Assembly (NCBI RefSeq): GCF_000283155.1
Contig: NW_004454282.1
Span: 1,707,341-1,771,340 of the forward strand
Direction of reading: 5' to 3'
Source of the DNA: Ceratotherium simum simum
Taxonomy: Eukaryota; Chordata; Mammalia; Perissodactyla; Rhinocerotidae
DNA length: 64,000 nucleotides
In this document: positions 33,001 through 45,181 of the stretch, piece by piece
How the letters are laid out: each line of letters begins with the position of its first letter
Position numbering within the stretch: the stretch's first letter is position 1
Notes under the pieces: generated by a model
Databases searched by the model: none
Seen by the model: only the letters and a program-made list of their open reading frames with translations
What the model was told of the DNA's origin: nothing
Program-made: the position numbers and the translations under genes

Positions 33001-34373
33001 CTCATTTTTTTCTTCTAAGAATGATAGTAACTCAGGTGAGGCGATGACAGCATGTTCTAACATCAACAGCCCTTTCCCTGAAGGAAACAAAGCTGAAGAA
33101 CTTTCTTCCTTACACGGTGGGTTGGACTTGAAAACTTCTGAGTTCCCTACTGATTCTATGATGCTCTATTTTCATGAAACACTATGTTTATTAAATAATT
33201 ACTGCTCTCTGACTTTTGCTGTCCTATCACAGCATGGAGAAATGGCCTGTCTCTCTCTCACCCTGAGACCTGGTTACCGGGCCTCAGCAAGCGTGATCAA
33301 GAGTCCCGGAGCCCAGCCACGCCACACTCTGTCATTGCAGGGAAGCGGTCACCACAGTACTCCATTCTTTATCACTTGTCCTGTGCATCACCCATGGGGG
33401 AAGAGCAGCCCATCAGCATTCAGACTTTCCAAACAGGAAACTGACAACTTGGATCCCAGCAGTTGGTTTTATTACCCCCCAGAGAGTGTGTGCAGTTGAA
33501 GTTCCTCATGAAAAGTCAATTAGTGGTGGGAAAAGATTCCAAGTTGTTTATTTATAAATGAGAGCTTTGTCTTCAAACAGCTTCTAGAGGAAGCCTGTCA
33601 CTAAGGACTGAACTGAATTTTCCATTTTAAGTCTTAATTCTCTAAAGGGCTTAACTGTTTTTCCTGATGCTTCTACTTCCAGAAATAAACAAAATGCCTA
33701 CAAAATGATGTCAATGGCATCACTCATCAGATAGCAGGCTGCATGATGAAGTAACAGATGACTTCTTTCCGTTAAGTCCAAAACAAACTACAGAACCCCT
33801 GCAAGCTTTTCTCTTGAATCAGCATGATGATGTGAGCCTTTCATTTCTTTTTAACTCACGCCCTCACTATAATTTTACCTCAAATTGGTATTTTTGGGGC
33901 TAGGGCTAATAACCTCTTCAACTCTTCTCAAAAGTAGTGAAATTTAAATATTGATGTTTTCTGCTCTGCAGAAATGCTGCTAGAAGAAAACCATAGCTTC
34001 AAAGAATTATTTCCCAAAAGCATGATTGCTGCTGACACTATTTAAGAAATACTACTGAGGTTTGGCTCAGCAGGGTTAAATAGACACAAAAGTAAGGAAA
34101 TGTTTACCCAGCTCCAGAGGGACAGAAGGAGAGAGAATGCTTGGCAATGACATCTCAGTGCACCCTCGTTGATGGGACTCAGAGCAGACACTGGGGCAGA
34201 GCATTGAAAAACTTATTCACGCATGGGCTCCTCAACCTGTCTTCCCTATTACTCCTATAACCCCAAGAGAAAAGGAAATTAAGTCAGACGTCATGATGTC
34301 TCAACACACTTATGTTGCTATCATTTCCTTTCTGAATCATTAAGGAAGTATTTTGACTTTTTCTTCTCTGGAT
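33001..34373. other. Repeat-poor stretch
   Basis: Holds a 151-codon plus-strand frame (33044-33499) with no recognisable domain or splice context. A short block near 33118-33165 ('gttggacttgaaaacttctg') resembles a common ancient repeat. The rest shows nothing I can name. Confidence 0.4.
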
Positions 34374-34690
34374 ATATTAGTTTCCTCTTGCTGCTTCAAC
34401 CAATTACCACAAACTTAGTGGCTTAAAATAACACAAATTTATAATCGTACAGTTGTTCTGCAGGTCAGAAGTTGGTATGGATCTCATTGGGCCAAAATCA
34501 AGGTGTCAGCAGAGCTGTGTTCCTTTATGGAAGTTCTAGAGGAGAATCTGTTTTTGCTCATTTATGTTGTTGGCAGAATTCAGTTCCTTGTGATGTAGGA
34601 CTGAGGTCCCCGTTTCCTTGCCGACTGTCAACTGAGGGCCACTGCCAGCTTCTAAAGGCCACCTTTATGCTTTGGCTTGTGACTCTTGGA
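34374..34690 (-). mobile_element. MLT1-type MaLR LTR, truncated
   Basis: Antisense LTR start 'tattagtttcctcttgctgc', 'taccacaaacttagtggctt', 'gccaaaatcaaggtgtcagc'. It continues to about 'ggcttgtgactcttgg'. The 5' part of the LTR is missing. Confidence 0.7.
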
Positions 34691-35504
34691 CTGAGGGTCA
34701 CAATTTGTCAATGGAAGACACCTTAGGAATCACATAGTTTGACCCACTTGTTGTCTACGGTAGTGCATAGCTCTTCTCCATTCCTACCCTTTACCACTTA
34801 TATCCTCCACCACCACGATGACCAGACAACTGCCACTGATTAAGTTCAAAGGCATTCATTAGACTGTATTTTCTAGGGTATAGAGCCTTTGCGGAAATAC
34901 ATAAATAAACCTATTTGGGGGTAATTCTTTCTAGGCATTTTCTGTCATGAGATTGGAGTGACAAACCAGTTGAGGATGTCCAGCCCTGCTATCTTGTTCT
35001 CCAGTGGCAAGATCAGAAGTTTGTTCTCCTGCTTTGGAGCTGTTCAGATCTGATAAGACTCAGGGCCTGAGAGATTCTGGGCATTGGGACATATCCCCTA
35101 TGCCCCAGGTCTCCTTCTCTTGGGCTACATCTCATAGGAAGATGTGCTCTTTCTAGAAGGGTCATTCCTTGACACTGGAGTGGTAAGATCAGAAGATTGA
35201 GCATCAGTGAGACTTGGGGGAAGGTCATAGCTGGCTCCTTAGACTTGCTTTGCTTCTAGACTCAGCCAGCCATTAGCATGGGTGAAAGGAGTACCTCTCA
35301 GGTCAACAGGACCTCAGGCAGCTGAGGAACTACAACTACAGTTCCACACTGGTTTGGGGACTAAAGCCACCACTAGTAGTGAAAGCATTACTTTGCCTGG
35401 TATCATTCTCTTTCTCTGGAATTCAAAGGATGTTAGGCATCCAGGTATTAATATATTCAAGGATTCGGTATCTTGGATCTTTATTTCAATCTCTCCCATT
35501 CCAT
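34691..35504. other. Unique sequence, nothing recognised
   Basis: Frames of 66-91 codons overlap on both strands at 35282-35597, a pattern typical of chance. Confidence 0.4.
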
Positions 35505-35610
35505 CACCCTTCATTTTACAGATGTGGAAACAAATTCAGAGATGCATGTTCACTTAGTGATGGTCACCTTACTAGCTCGAGAGAGAACTGGGTATAGGGC
35601 TCAGTAGATA
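35505..35610 (-). repeat. MIR-like SINE fragment
   Basis: 'cattttacagatgtggaaac' is the antisense MIR core. Decays quickly to the right. Confidence 0.45.
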
Positions 35611-36404
35611 TTATACACTACTCTTTCCATACACTGTTGAATGAATGACAAAATAATTGAATAATAATAAATTTCAGTTACTTGACATGGCTGGGAAATA
35701 GGTAATTCTGATTAACTAAGGGATAGACAATTTAGCAAGTGAAACGGCCCAGTTCATAGATATCACTGCTCAGCCTCGGAACCAGAATATCTTTTGGCAG
35801 TGCCTAACCTCCCAGGTTGGGAGATCTCTCACCCCTGTGCTTTCACAAACATAGCACTTTGCCAAACACCAACATCCAGTCTAGGGAGAAGACAACCCAT
35901 CACACTTTCACTTTGTGAAAGACTTCTCACAAAGGGGCAGAGGTAAGGTGGCTGCTGACAACTTTAGCTAAGCAGAATACATCTGGGGGAAAAAATTATA
36001 AATCTGTTCCCCAAACTTCACAAAACAGAAAGGAAAACACTTTAGCAATACAGTAGAAATAATAGTTATTTCTAAAATATCATTTTGATTCAAAACTAAG
36101 AGCTAGAAAAGAATCAGAAAAATAAGAATTGGCCATGTTTATGAAAGGAATTACCGAGAGAAATGTGAACTTATAGATACATCTGGTGTCCTCAGCTGGC
36201 AGCCTAAATCTGAGAATAGGGTGAGGCTGTTGTGAAAGTCTTAAAACCTCCTGCTGAATGCTCAGCAAATGGGTAAAAACCTTTGCTAGCCATAGCTGTC
36301 CTTTTGTAACAAAGGTTTTGTTTTTGATTTTCCGGAGGCCCCACAGTTAGTGATTTCCTCCTTACAAAGCAGAAAGATCACTGATTTAGGACTCCAATAG
36401 ACAT
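35611..36404. other. Unique sequence, nothing recognised
   Basis: No supported gene or repeat. Confidence 0.4.
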
Positions 36405-36622
36405 GCATTTCTCAACCAGTCCCATCCTACCCCAGGGCCTTTGCACAGGAACACTCTTCTTCCTAAATGTTTGCATTGCTAGCTTTTCCCTCCCATTCAG
36501 CTCTCAGCTCACATGTAACTCCAGAGAGGCCAGCCACAACCTTACGAAAGGAGTCTCCCTCCATGCCCAGCTCCAACCCACCTCATGACCTGTTTTACTT
36601 TCAGCAAAGCATAGTTATTCAT
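36405..36622 (+). mobile_element. L2 LINE 3' part (left of nested MIR)
   Basis: Sense L2: 'cccagggcctttgcacagga', 'ctcagctcacatgtaactcc', 'agagaggccagccacaacct'. The element resumes after the MIR at about 36835. Confidence 0.7.
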
Positions 36623-36815
36623 GGGTGTCTGAGATTGAATCCATTGCTTACTATGTACAAGTTACTTAACCTCTCTGGGCCTCCCTTAGTTTCCTCATCT
36701 AAAATAGTATAACATTCCCTACTGCACAGGGCTCTTTTAAGGATTAGATGACAAATATATTAAGCATTTATACCTGGGACTGACAAAGACTGACAACTCA
36801 ATAAATCTCAGCTGT
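36623..36815 (+). repeat. MIR SINE inserted into L2
   Basis: Sense MIR: 'tgagattgaatccattgctt', 'caagttacttaacctctctg', 'tagtttcctcatctaaaata', 'ttaaggattagatgac' and the 'caataaatctcagctgttc' tail. Confidence 0.75.
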
Positions 36816-36834
36816 TCATATTGCCATAATCCGA

Positions 36835-37005
36835 AATTCTCTTTTTTATTTACTTTACTGCTTGCTTTTCCCCTGTCCTCCACCCTCCCGACTACAGTGG
36901 AAGCTCCCCAAGAGGAGAGAACTGGTCATTCTTGCTCACAAATGTATCCCTAGTACCGAGAACAGTATCTGGCATATACTACTAAAAGGATTTGCTGAAT
37001 AAAGC
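36835..37005 (+). mobile_element. L2 LINE 3' end (right of nested MIR)
   Basis: Sense L2 terminal block: 'acagtggaagctccccaaga', 'aatgtatccctagtaccgag', 'aacagtatctggcatatact', 'tttgctgaataaa'. Confidence 0.7.
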
Positions 37006-37014
37006 AATCACTAA

Positions 37015-37110
37015 CCTAGGGTAGGTCTCAAATTATTTGAGCCTCAGTTTTGTCATCTGTAAAAGGGAGATTCCATATGGTTTTGGAGAATCATATGAGA
37101 ACTTATGTCC
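37015..37110 (+). repeat. MIR SINE fragment
   Basis: 'gagcctcagttttgtcatct' and 'gtaaaagggaga' are the sense MIR middle. Confidence 0.5.
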
Positions 37111-39439
37111 TCATTTCTCCAGATGGAACACATGTGCCCTGGGGAATAATTTGGAATCCTAAGACTATGTAAAGCTAAGAAAAACACATAGCATGGCTCC
37201 TCAGAGATTTGATTTTGTGAAAATATTCAGGGGAAAAACACTTTGAATTTTTATACTCATAATAGGATAATTTTTAAAAATTTATTAACTTGCATTTTGC
37301 TCTTTCTGCATTTTCCCCTACCCAAGCATATGAAAGAAGTCTGCCATTTGTGTTCCTTTACCACAGGAGTAAGTGTGTTGCTGGGTGAAAACAGCAGCTC
37401 ATTTTTGTTCTGAAAAATACTGCATGTTGAGTGTGATCATGCTAACTGGGCCAGAGAGGAAGAGAGGATAGATGTGAGGAGAGGAAGAAAGATTCCCCCA
37501 TGTTATGGAAGAGATTCTTTTTGGTGAGGTGAAGAAGATAAAGGGACAGAGGTTCATACAGCACAACCGTGACACCAGATGAGCCCTCCAAGGTGGATAT
37601 AATAAGATTCTGGCATCTTTAGATCATGCTAAGGGACAAGGAACTCTTATGATTGAGACTAAATTTCCCACCAGCCAGGCAAGTTAGGCACTCAGAGGAG
37701 TTGAATATTGGTTTTGAGAAATGAATATGTCATTTCTTACAAAGTTATAGAATACAAATTACTCCAATACATTGCCTCACAAAGCTTACTCAAATCCTTG
37801 CACAATCAGCAAAATACTGCTTTTCCATGCCAGTCTATTTTTTTATTTTCTTTGAGTGTATGTGTGTACGAGGATGAACATGTACAAGCCCAAAGACTCA
37901 AAAAATTAATTTGTCGTGACTGAGTGGAAAATGTGCTTTGAAGTTCAAAGAAGCCAATAGTCTTAGCGCCAACAGCATATCAGATAAGCCACTTCCATGA
38001 GAACAGATTAAATTCATATCACTGGCAGTGACAGAACTATGAGTATCCATCAGAGTGGCCACTTGGGATTTTTTTTGATGCTCACAAATTAATTTGACGG
38101 GGGTTCTCACAACATAAACCAGATAATTTATGTAAATTTGTTATGAAAAATTATAGCTTTCATGGTAAAATAAAGCCTGTACCATTCAACATGTTTAAGG
38201 CTGAAAAATCTTTCATGAGTATTTCTTGGAGGTGATAAAAGAAGTTGACCACAATAGAGACCCTTTCAATCTACCAATAATACAAGTACCCCTTGAAAAT
38301 GCACTTAGAATGGCCACTACAGCCTGAAAATGTTGTGCCTGATCACCTATGGGTAGCATTTGGGGGCATCTCTCCTCAGTGATGAGATTTTGAAACAAAC
38401 TTACCAACAACGTTGATAATACAATAAAAAATACTGTCATCGTCTATAACTACATAATTACATGATTCTGGGCTCTTGAAAGACTTGACACCAAGACACA
38501 GAAGGGAAATTGCCTGAACATTGAACCTGTTATGTTGGGTGATGTTTAATTTGCTCTAATTTGGCTCAATTGTCCCAAATGGATAGATTCAATATAACAA
38601 CATCCTGCCATTAACCTAGAAACATAAAACTACATTCTTCCTAGTGGAACACTTATAATAATATTCCAATGTGCAGAGTAAATACCTATTAAGAACTAGA
38701 ACACAAAATTTATACGGACTTGAGACTTGAAAGAAATCTCTTACTACACATTCAGTAGTCCACTGCTGGCTACTTCCACTCAAGTGATACTTATTCACTC
38801 ACTCACTTTTATGAGAACTTTAAAAAAAAAACACTGAATTTGTGAATGAACTTTAAAAGTTAAAAAAAAAATGTTCTGCAAGTTCAAGTTACTTTTATTA
38901 TGCAAAGTAATTCAAAGGATTTCTGAGTCCTTGGGTTCTTTCTGACCTACAGCATGGACTCTTATTTTGATAGTGTATATAACACCAAATACTAGTCCAG
39001 TACACTAAGAGCAACACTGGCTGGTAAAACACTGAAATACTTGCATAGTGGCTGGTACAGAGCTGGCACTTGCAGTTCCTCCCACTCCTACCCCTGAGAG
39101 CCCCAGGATGTCCCTTGATCCAGCAACTCCCTCCACTGGGGCCCTCCAGAACTCCACAGATCTTTGTTCTCATTGGACAGTACCCATGCTATACAGGTTG
39201 TTAACTATTGTGACTATTCCCCATGTGTTATACTCTGTCTTTTCTTCTCCCTCTGTGCCGGCCTTGAATGCCTCCTGCTCAACCTTCACCTGTACTTTAA
39301 GAGCAACTTCAGTCCTCATCTCAGTCAGGACGCCCTCCATGTCAACAGCATACAGTGTGACTAGTTAAGGGACAGACGTGTGCCACCTGACTCGGCCTTG
39401 AGAATTTTGCTAGAGTTGCTGAGACAATGACATCGGCTT
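37111..39439. other. Repeat-poor stretch
   Basis: About 2.3 kb without a repeat I can name, apart from A runs at 38822-38831 and 38860-38870. A weak L2-like patch may lie near 39255-39340. Frames of 60-106 codons lie on both strands and show no known domain. Confidence 0.4.
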
Positions 39440-39720
39440 TCCACTGGGATATAACTGTGGTAGAATAAAGGCAAAGGCTGCTGGGTGCCACCTTTGCCAC
39501 CCCAGTGGAAGAGTCTAATGGAGGATTGAAGCCAACACAGAGAAAACCAAGTCCAGGGGTGGTGACAGACTGTGCGCGCCCCTGGATCCAGGTACTTGAT
39601 GCTAGCTAGATCCATCCCTGGACTTTTCAGGTAAAGAGTCCAGAAATCGATGCTTTTGCTTGAGTTGGAATATCATCTGGAACAGAATTCTAAAACAGAA
39701 CTTCTAAACATTTTCCCATC
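39440..39720 (+). mobile_element. LTR remnant (MaLR/ERVL-like 3' end)
   Basis: 'aaccaagtccaggggtggtg', 'cagactgtgcgcgcccctgg', 'ccctggacttttcaggtaa' and 'gcttttgcttgagttggaat' recall the 3' part of a mammalian LTR with 'ctggacttttcagttac'. No internal region. Confidence 0.4.
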
Positions 39721-40206
39721 TCCAAAAGGTGAAGAAAGGCCTAATATTTTTCCACAACTTCTTGAACCCTCATAGCTGGTTTCTTCCTCTTCATGTAAGT
39801 CTCTACCATTCACTATTGTTAAAGTCATAAGTTAACAAGTTCACAGAAAATACCACTTAGGGCTGATTACCTTGCTGAGATTTCCAAGGGTAGCATGAGG
39901 CCTAGATATTTTATAATAGCATCTGAGATGGAGAAGCTGCAAAGTTAAGGGGAAGAGAGTGCCAGGAGAGAATTTTAATAAACTCTGCTACAGAATTACC
40001 TGATTTCTACCTAGGCAATTACATTCTGATCAAACTAACTGCTGGGTACGAAGACCAAAAGGCAAAGTGGTCACATGCTTGGGGAAGTCTCTGTCCTCTG
40101 TTTTCTTAAACCACAAAGATATTGGGAGAAAAACAAGAGATAAAATTAATATTTAGAAAATAGAAGTTGAGATTTCTAACTACTATGTTTCTCTCCAAGG
40201 GGTGAG
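39721..40206. other. Unique sequence, nothing recognised
   Basis: No supported feature. Confidence 0.4.
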
Positions 40207-40376
40207 GAAGGTTCCTGGGCCAGCAGCAGCAGCATTGGGGAGCTCGTTAGAGATGGTAAGTTCACAGGCTCCACCCCAGACCTACTGAATCAGAAACTCT
40301 GGGGGTGGGCCCAGCAATCTGTGTTTTAGTAAGCCCTCCAGGTAACTTAGATGCCTGTGAAGGTTCAAGAACCACT
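40207..40376 (+). mobile_element. MER5-group DNA transposon, copy 1
   Basis: 'ccaccccagacctactgaat', 'cagaaactctgggggtggg', 'caatctgtgttttagtaagc' and the end 'caagaaccactgctttag'. Confidence 0.75.
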
Positions 40377-40377
40377 G

Positions 40378-40556
40378 CTTTAGTGTTCTCAAACCATGCA
40401 GCACATGAGCATCACCTGGGGCGCTTGACCAACTCTCCAGGCAGCACTCCATCCCAATTAAATCAGAATCCCTGGGGGTGGCAATCAGGTATCAGTTATT
40501 TTTGAAACTCCCTAGGTGATTGCCAAGTTAAACCAAGTTTGAGAGCCACTGCTTGA
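40378..40556 (+). mobile_element. MER5-group DNA transposon, copy 2
   Basis: 'gagcatcacctggggcgctt', 'aatcagaatccctgggggtg', 'gtttgagagccactgcttga'. Directly abuts copy 1 in the same orientation. Confidence 0.7.
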
Positions 40557-40709
40557 GGGTGTCACTGGCTCAATGTAACTGCCACGTTGAGGGGATCCCA
40601 AACCTCTGGCTTTTGTTCTTGCTGGCAGTCTCTTCAAAGCAGGTGAGAGGTGGAAGTGAGGCTAGAGAGACATCCCTGAGATCTTGAGCCCCGCAGCGTG
40701 TTCACCATC

Positions 40710-40751
40710 TCCTCCTAGCTCTTAGCAAGTGTCCTCCTAGCTCTTAGCAAG
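40710..40751. repeat. 20-bp tandem duplication
   Basis: tcctcctagctcttagcaag occurs at 40710-40729 and 40732-40751 with a 2-base gap (unit 22 bp). Identical copies imply recent slippage or duplication. Confidence 0.9.
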
Positions 40752-40759
40752 AAGAGCTT

Positions 40760-40965
40760 CTCCCTTCTGTTATTCCCTTCCTAGCATTTATCCCTATCAA
40801 TATTCATGTTTTTATGCGTTTATCATCCACCTCCCCAAGTAGAACTATGACCATGGGGGGCACAGGTGTTGTCTTTTTGGCTCACCATTGCTTCAGTAGT
40901 GACTAGTGCCTGGGACACAGTGAGCACGAAAATGTTTGTTGGTGGACTGAATACATTTTGACATA
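40760..40965 (+). mobile_element. L2 LINE 3' end
   Basis: Sense L2 tail, decayed: 'cctagcatttatccctatca', 'ggcacaggtgttgtcttttt', 'gtgcctgggacacagtgagc', 'gtttgttggtggactgaata'. Confidence 0.6.
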
Positions 40966-42761
40966 ACCCAAAACAGGGAAGGACAATTGAGGTCCTCCCT
41001 CAGCCACTATGTTTCAATGACTTGGCTGCCCAAAATTACACAAGTAAAGGTGTCCAAGGCAACGAACCCCTGGTTACAGAAAAGGAATATATCAAACCCA
41101 CTTCTTAAGCAGTAACATCATAAACAGAGTCAAAATTCTTAATTTTCCCTTTATTGAATAAGCAAGTAGGTTAATCTGGAACTTTCTTGCAGTCTAACCC
41201 CTTCATATAAATAAACCTCTCCCTTTTTAATTATCCAAGCCCCCTCTCCCCCTTTTAAAGTCTCACTTTAGCCAAGATAATCTTTGCAAGAAAATTCAAG
41301 TGACCTTGGCCTATTTTCTCTGATTTCCATTCACAAAGTTCAGTTAAAGGTTCTTTCTGGCGTGGCTAAAGTGATCCATCTTCTGCATAAGTGAGTAGAA
41401 CTACATTGGGTCGTATATCAGAAGCAGGTGGGAAGTATCTCATATTTATTACCTGCCATCTTTTTCCTTAAAAATTCATTTTTCATTAAATCACTTAAAC
41501 CCATAGAAGTTAGTAAATTCGCTCATGCATTGCATCCCTGAGGATTAGATCATAAAGTTCAGTCAGTAACTACATAATTCAGTCTTAAAACTGATAACAA
41601 AAACATCGACAGAAATGAATATATTAAAATGTTAATATATACTTTGCTTAGTTGTGCTTTTACTATCACTTCGCCCTGCTTTCCAGGAACATGAGACTAG
41701 CTTACATAAAATAGTCCCTATAATAAGAGTTCAATACATTTTCCACCCACCAAAAAAACCAAAATTAAACAAACAAACAAAAAAAAATGCTTAATCCTTC
41801 ACAAGAAATCTTATAAGCATAAGTATGAGCCAGGAACCTTCACCAGGAAGTCACTCCACTCTGCTCACATCTTCACATCACATTCTCTTTGTTCTGCTAT
41901 AATTTATGTTTCAAGCTATAAAAACCCTGATCAGTGTCCCTAAATCACATCCAGGTATTGGCCCTGGCTACTCAGACTGGAGGCCGTAACACGCCTGCAG
42001 AACTTGAGATTCTTCCCCATCCAGTTTACTTCCTGAGGCTGTTATGAGCACGCTTCCTTATTTAAAAGATGATGAAAGGAAGGAGGAGAAAAGATTCAAT
42101 GCCTTGTGTTCGAAGACCTCAGGGACAGCAGATGTGCTTACATATTTAATTTCAGATGAGAACGCAAAGCACCATACCTATGTACTGCATGTAAACACCT
42201 TTAGAATTTAATGAAAAACCCATGAGGCCAAGATGAGATCATGGATGTGAAAGTATCTTGAAAATGAAACGACTGGAAAGTGGTAGAGAGAAGCATTAGT
42301 CATACGAAGCCAAGACCTTAAGGATATTGTCAAACAAATGTCCTACCTGTCTCAATTCCAACGTCCACCTCAATTCTGGAGCATGGGGAAGGCAAATTGG
42401 GTTGATCCTTTTCACAGGACCCGCTTCCTGAGGTCTTCTCACCAGCAGCCTGCAGTGTGGGCTTTCTGAGAACAGAGGCCGTGAGGAAACACCGAAGCCC
42501 CAGAGAAGTTCTCTGCCTGCAGGTGCTGAAAATACACAGACACACACCTGTGTCTAAGTGGGCCCATTCCCACCTCTGAGAACAGGTACTTCTGAAGAGG
42601 GGAGGCCCTCCAGCACAGCAAGCCAAGCCTGCTCATTCAGTCCTGCTTCAGACAGCCCAGCCAGCCCTTCTGATTCTTTGTCATTCCCTTCCTGTCTCAG
42701 GTCACCATCCAGCAGCGTTATGGGAGATGGCAACCATTCTTTCACATACTCTAATTCCATA
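40966..42761. other. Repeat-poor stretch
   Basis: About 1.8 kb. Several overlapping 65-98-codon frames on both strands at 42296-42851 lack known motifs. An (AAAC)n-like tract lies at about 41755-41790. Confidence 0.4.
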
Positions 42762-42887
42762 CTGCTCAAAGTGTGGTCCATGGACCAGCAGCACCTGCAT
42801 CACCTAGGAACTTGTTGGAAGTGCAGTCTCAGGCCCGACCCCACCTACTGAATCGGAATCTGCTTTGTACTCAGATCTCTGGGTGAT
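42762..42887 (+). mobile_element. MER5 element, left part (split by host L1)
   Basis: 'aaagtgtggtccatggacca', 'gcacctgcatcacctaggaa', 'ctactgaatcggaatctgct' and 'tctctgggtgat'. The element resumes at 55031. Confidence 0.8.
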
Positions 42888-44334
42888 ATTTTTTTTTCTA
42901 TTTTTTAAATTGTGGGTAAGTACACATAACATAAAATTTACTAGCCTAGCCAATTTTAAGCATACTGTTTAGTGTATTTAATACTTCGGTAATGTTGTGA
43001 AACCATCACCAACATCTATCTCCATAGCTCTTTTCATCTTGCAAAACTGAAACACTATACTCATTAAATAATAATTCCTCATTTCTCCCTCCCACTGCCC
43101 CTGGCAATCACCATTCTACTTTCTGTCTTTAAGATTTCGACTACTCTAAGTATCTCACTCAATAAGTAGAATCATACAGTATTTGTCTTTTTGTGACTGG
43201 CTTATTTTTTAGCATAATATTCTCAATGTTCATCCATGTTGTAGCATATGTCAGAATTTCCTTCCTTTTCAAAGCTGAGTAATGTTCCATTGTATGTATG
43301 CACCATATTTTGCTTATTCATTCATCTGTTGATGAATACTTGGATTGATTCCATAGTTTAGCTATTGTGAATAATGCCGCTATGAACATGGATGTACAAA
43401 TCTCTTTAAGATCATGCTTTCAATTCTTGGGGTATAATCCCAGAAGTAGAATTGCTGGATCATATTGTAATTCTATTTTTAATTTTTTGAGGAACTGCCA
43501 TACTATTTTCCATAGCAGCTACACCATTGTACATTTGGTTCTCCACATCTCGCCAACACTTGTTATTTTTTGTTTCTTGTTTTCCTTTTTTTATAATAGC
43601 CATCGTAATGGGTGTGAGGTGGTATCTCAATGTAGTTTTGATTGGCATTTCCCTATTGAGCGGTAATGTTCAGCATCTTTTCTTGTGCTTATCGACCATT
43701 TGTATATCTTCTTTGGAGAAATGTCTATTCAGATCCTTTGCCCATTTTTGAATTGGGTTTTTTTGTTGTTATTGTTCTTGAGTTTTAGGAGTTCTCTATA
43801 TATTCTGGATATTAATCCCTTATTAGATACATGATTTGCAAATATTTTCTCCCATTCTTTGGGTTGCCTTTTTACTCTATTGATATTGGCTTTTGATACA
43901 CAAATTTTTAAATTTTTCATGAAGTCCAATTTGTCTATTTTTTCTTTTGTTGCCTGTGTCTTTGGTGTCACATCCAAGAAATCATTGCCAAATCCAAGGC
44001 CATGAAGCTTTTGCCCTATGTTTTCTTCTAAAAGTTTTATACTTTTAGGTCTTACATTCAGGCCTTTGATCCATTTTGAATTAATTTTTGTATATGTGTT
44101 AGGTAAGGGTCCAACTTCATGTGTTTGCATGTGGATATCCACCTTTCCCAGAATCATTTGTTGAAATGACTGTCCTTTCCCAATGACTGGTCTTGGCACC
44201 CTTCTCAAAGATCATTTGACCACATATGCAAGGGCTTATTTCCGGGCTTTCTGCTCTATTTTACTCTATTGGTCTCTATGTCTGTCATTATGCTGGTACC
44301 ACACTGTTTTGATTACTGTAGCTTTGTAGTCAGT
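42888..44334 (-). pseudogene. Host L1: 3' UTR and ORF2 C-terminal half, antisense
   Basis: Antisense L1M text in order: 'acataacataaaatttacta', 'cttgcaaaactgaaacacta', 'cattctactttctgtcttta', 'gtaatgttccattgtatgta', 'gctggatcatattgtaattc', 'gtatctcaatgtagttttga', 'cccatttttgaattgggttt', 'gcctgtgtctttggtgtcac'. The longest frame is 159 codons on the minus strand at 43729-44208 (ORF2 C-terminal region with LGFGNDFLDVTPKTQAT). Interrupted at 44335 by a younger L1 end. Confidence 0.8.
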
Positions 44335-44838
44335 ATTTTTTTTTTTTAATTTTTTGTTTATTGCAGTAACATTGGTTTATAACATTGCAAAAATTTCAGG
44401 TGTACATCATTGTACTTCTATTTCTGCATGGACTACATCATGTTCACCACCAAAATACTAATTACAACCCATCACCACACACATGTACCGAATTATCCCT
44501 TTCACCCTCCTCCCTCCCCCCTTCCCCTCTGGTAACCACCAATCCAATCTCTGTGCCTATGTGTTTGTTTATTGTTGTTGTTATCTACTACTTAATGAAG
44601 GAAATCATACGGTATTTGGCCTTCTCCCTCTGACTTATTTCACTTTGCATTATACCCTCAATGTCCATCCATGTTGTCACAAATGGCTGGATTTCGTCGT
44701 TTCTTATGGCTGAGTAGTATTCCATTGTGTATATATACCACAGCTTCTTTATCCATTCGTCCCTTAATGGGTACTTAGGTTGCTTCCAAGTCTTGGCTAT
44801 CGTGAATAAGGCTGCAATGAACACAGGGGTGCATGTAC
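44335..44838 (-). mobile_element. Young 5'-truncated L1 3' end, exact 13-bp TSD
   Basis: Inserted in the host L1 with TSD ctttgtagtcagt at 44322-44334 and 44839-44851. It begins with a T-rich (reverse poly(A)) run. A minus-strand frame of 78 codons (44588-44824) covers the ORF2 C-terminus without interruption (MFIAALFTIAKTWKQPK..., ending RMISFIK). About 250 bp of 3' UTR with 'ggtgtacatcattgtactt' and C-rich 'cctccctccccccttcccc' (sense: G-rich) follows. An intact frame plus perfect TSD suggests recent insertion. Probably an equid L1 lineage. Confidence 0.88.
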
Positions 44839-44851
44839 CTTTGTAGTCAGT

Positions 44852-45181
44852 TTTGAATTACGGAAGTATGAGTCCTGCAGATTTGTTCTTCTTTTCTAAG
44901 ATTGTTTTGGCTATTTGGGGTCACGTGAGATTCCATATGAATTTTACGATGGGTTTTCTATTTCTGCCAAAAATGTCATTGGGATTTTGATAGGGATTGC
45001 ATTGAATCTGCAGATCACTTTGAGTAGTATTGACATTTTAACAATATTATGTCTTCCAATCCATGAATATGGGATGTGTTTCTACTTATTTATGTCTTTT
45101 TTAATTTCTTTCAGCAACGCTTTGTAGTTTTCCTTGTACAAATCTTTCACCTCCTTGGTTAAATTAATTCCTAAGTATTTT
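44852..45181 (-). pseudogene. Host L1: ORF2 piece between two insertions, antisense
   Basis: Antisense ORF2 RT-thumb region: 'gattgttttggctatttggg', 'tcattgggattttgataggg', 'attgcattgaatctgcagat', 'cacctccttggttaaattaa'. Continues at 45425 after an ERE. Confidence 0.75.

Noticed and set aside
33044..33499. 151-codon open frame in unique sequence
   Set aside because: No domain, no codon pattern I trust, no splice or promoter context. Part overlaps an old repeat-like block. A frame this long is expected by chance in 64 kb of six frames.
38810..38890. Repeated 'gaactttaaa' with A runs, as a candidate SINE tail or tandem repeat
   Set aside because: Copies are short and diverged; simple A-rich sequence explains it.
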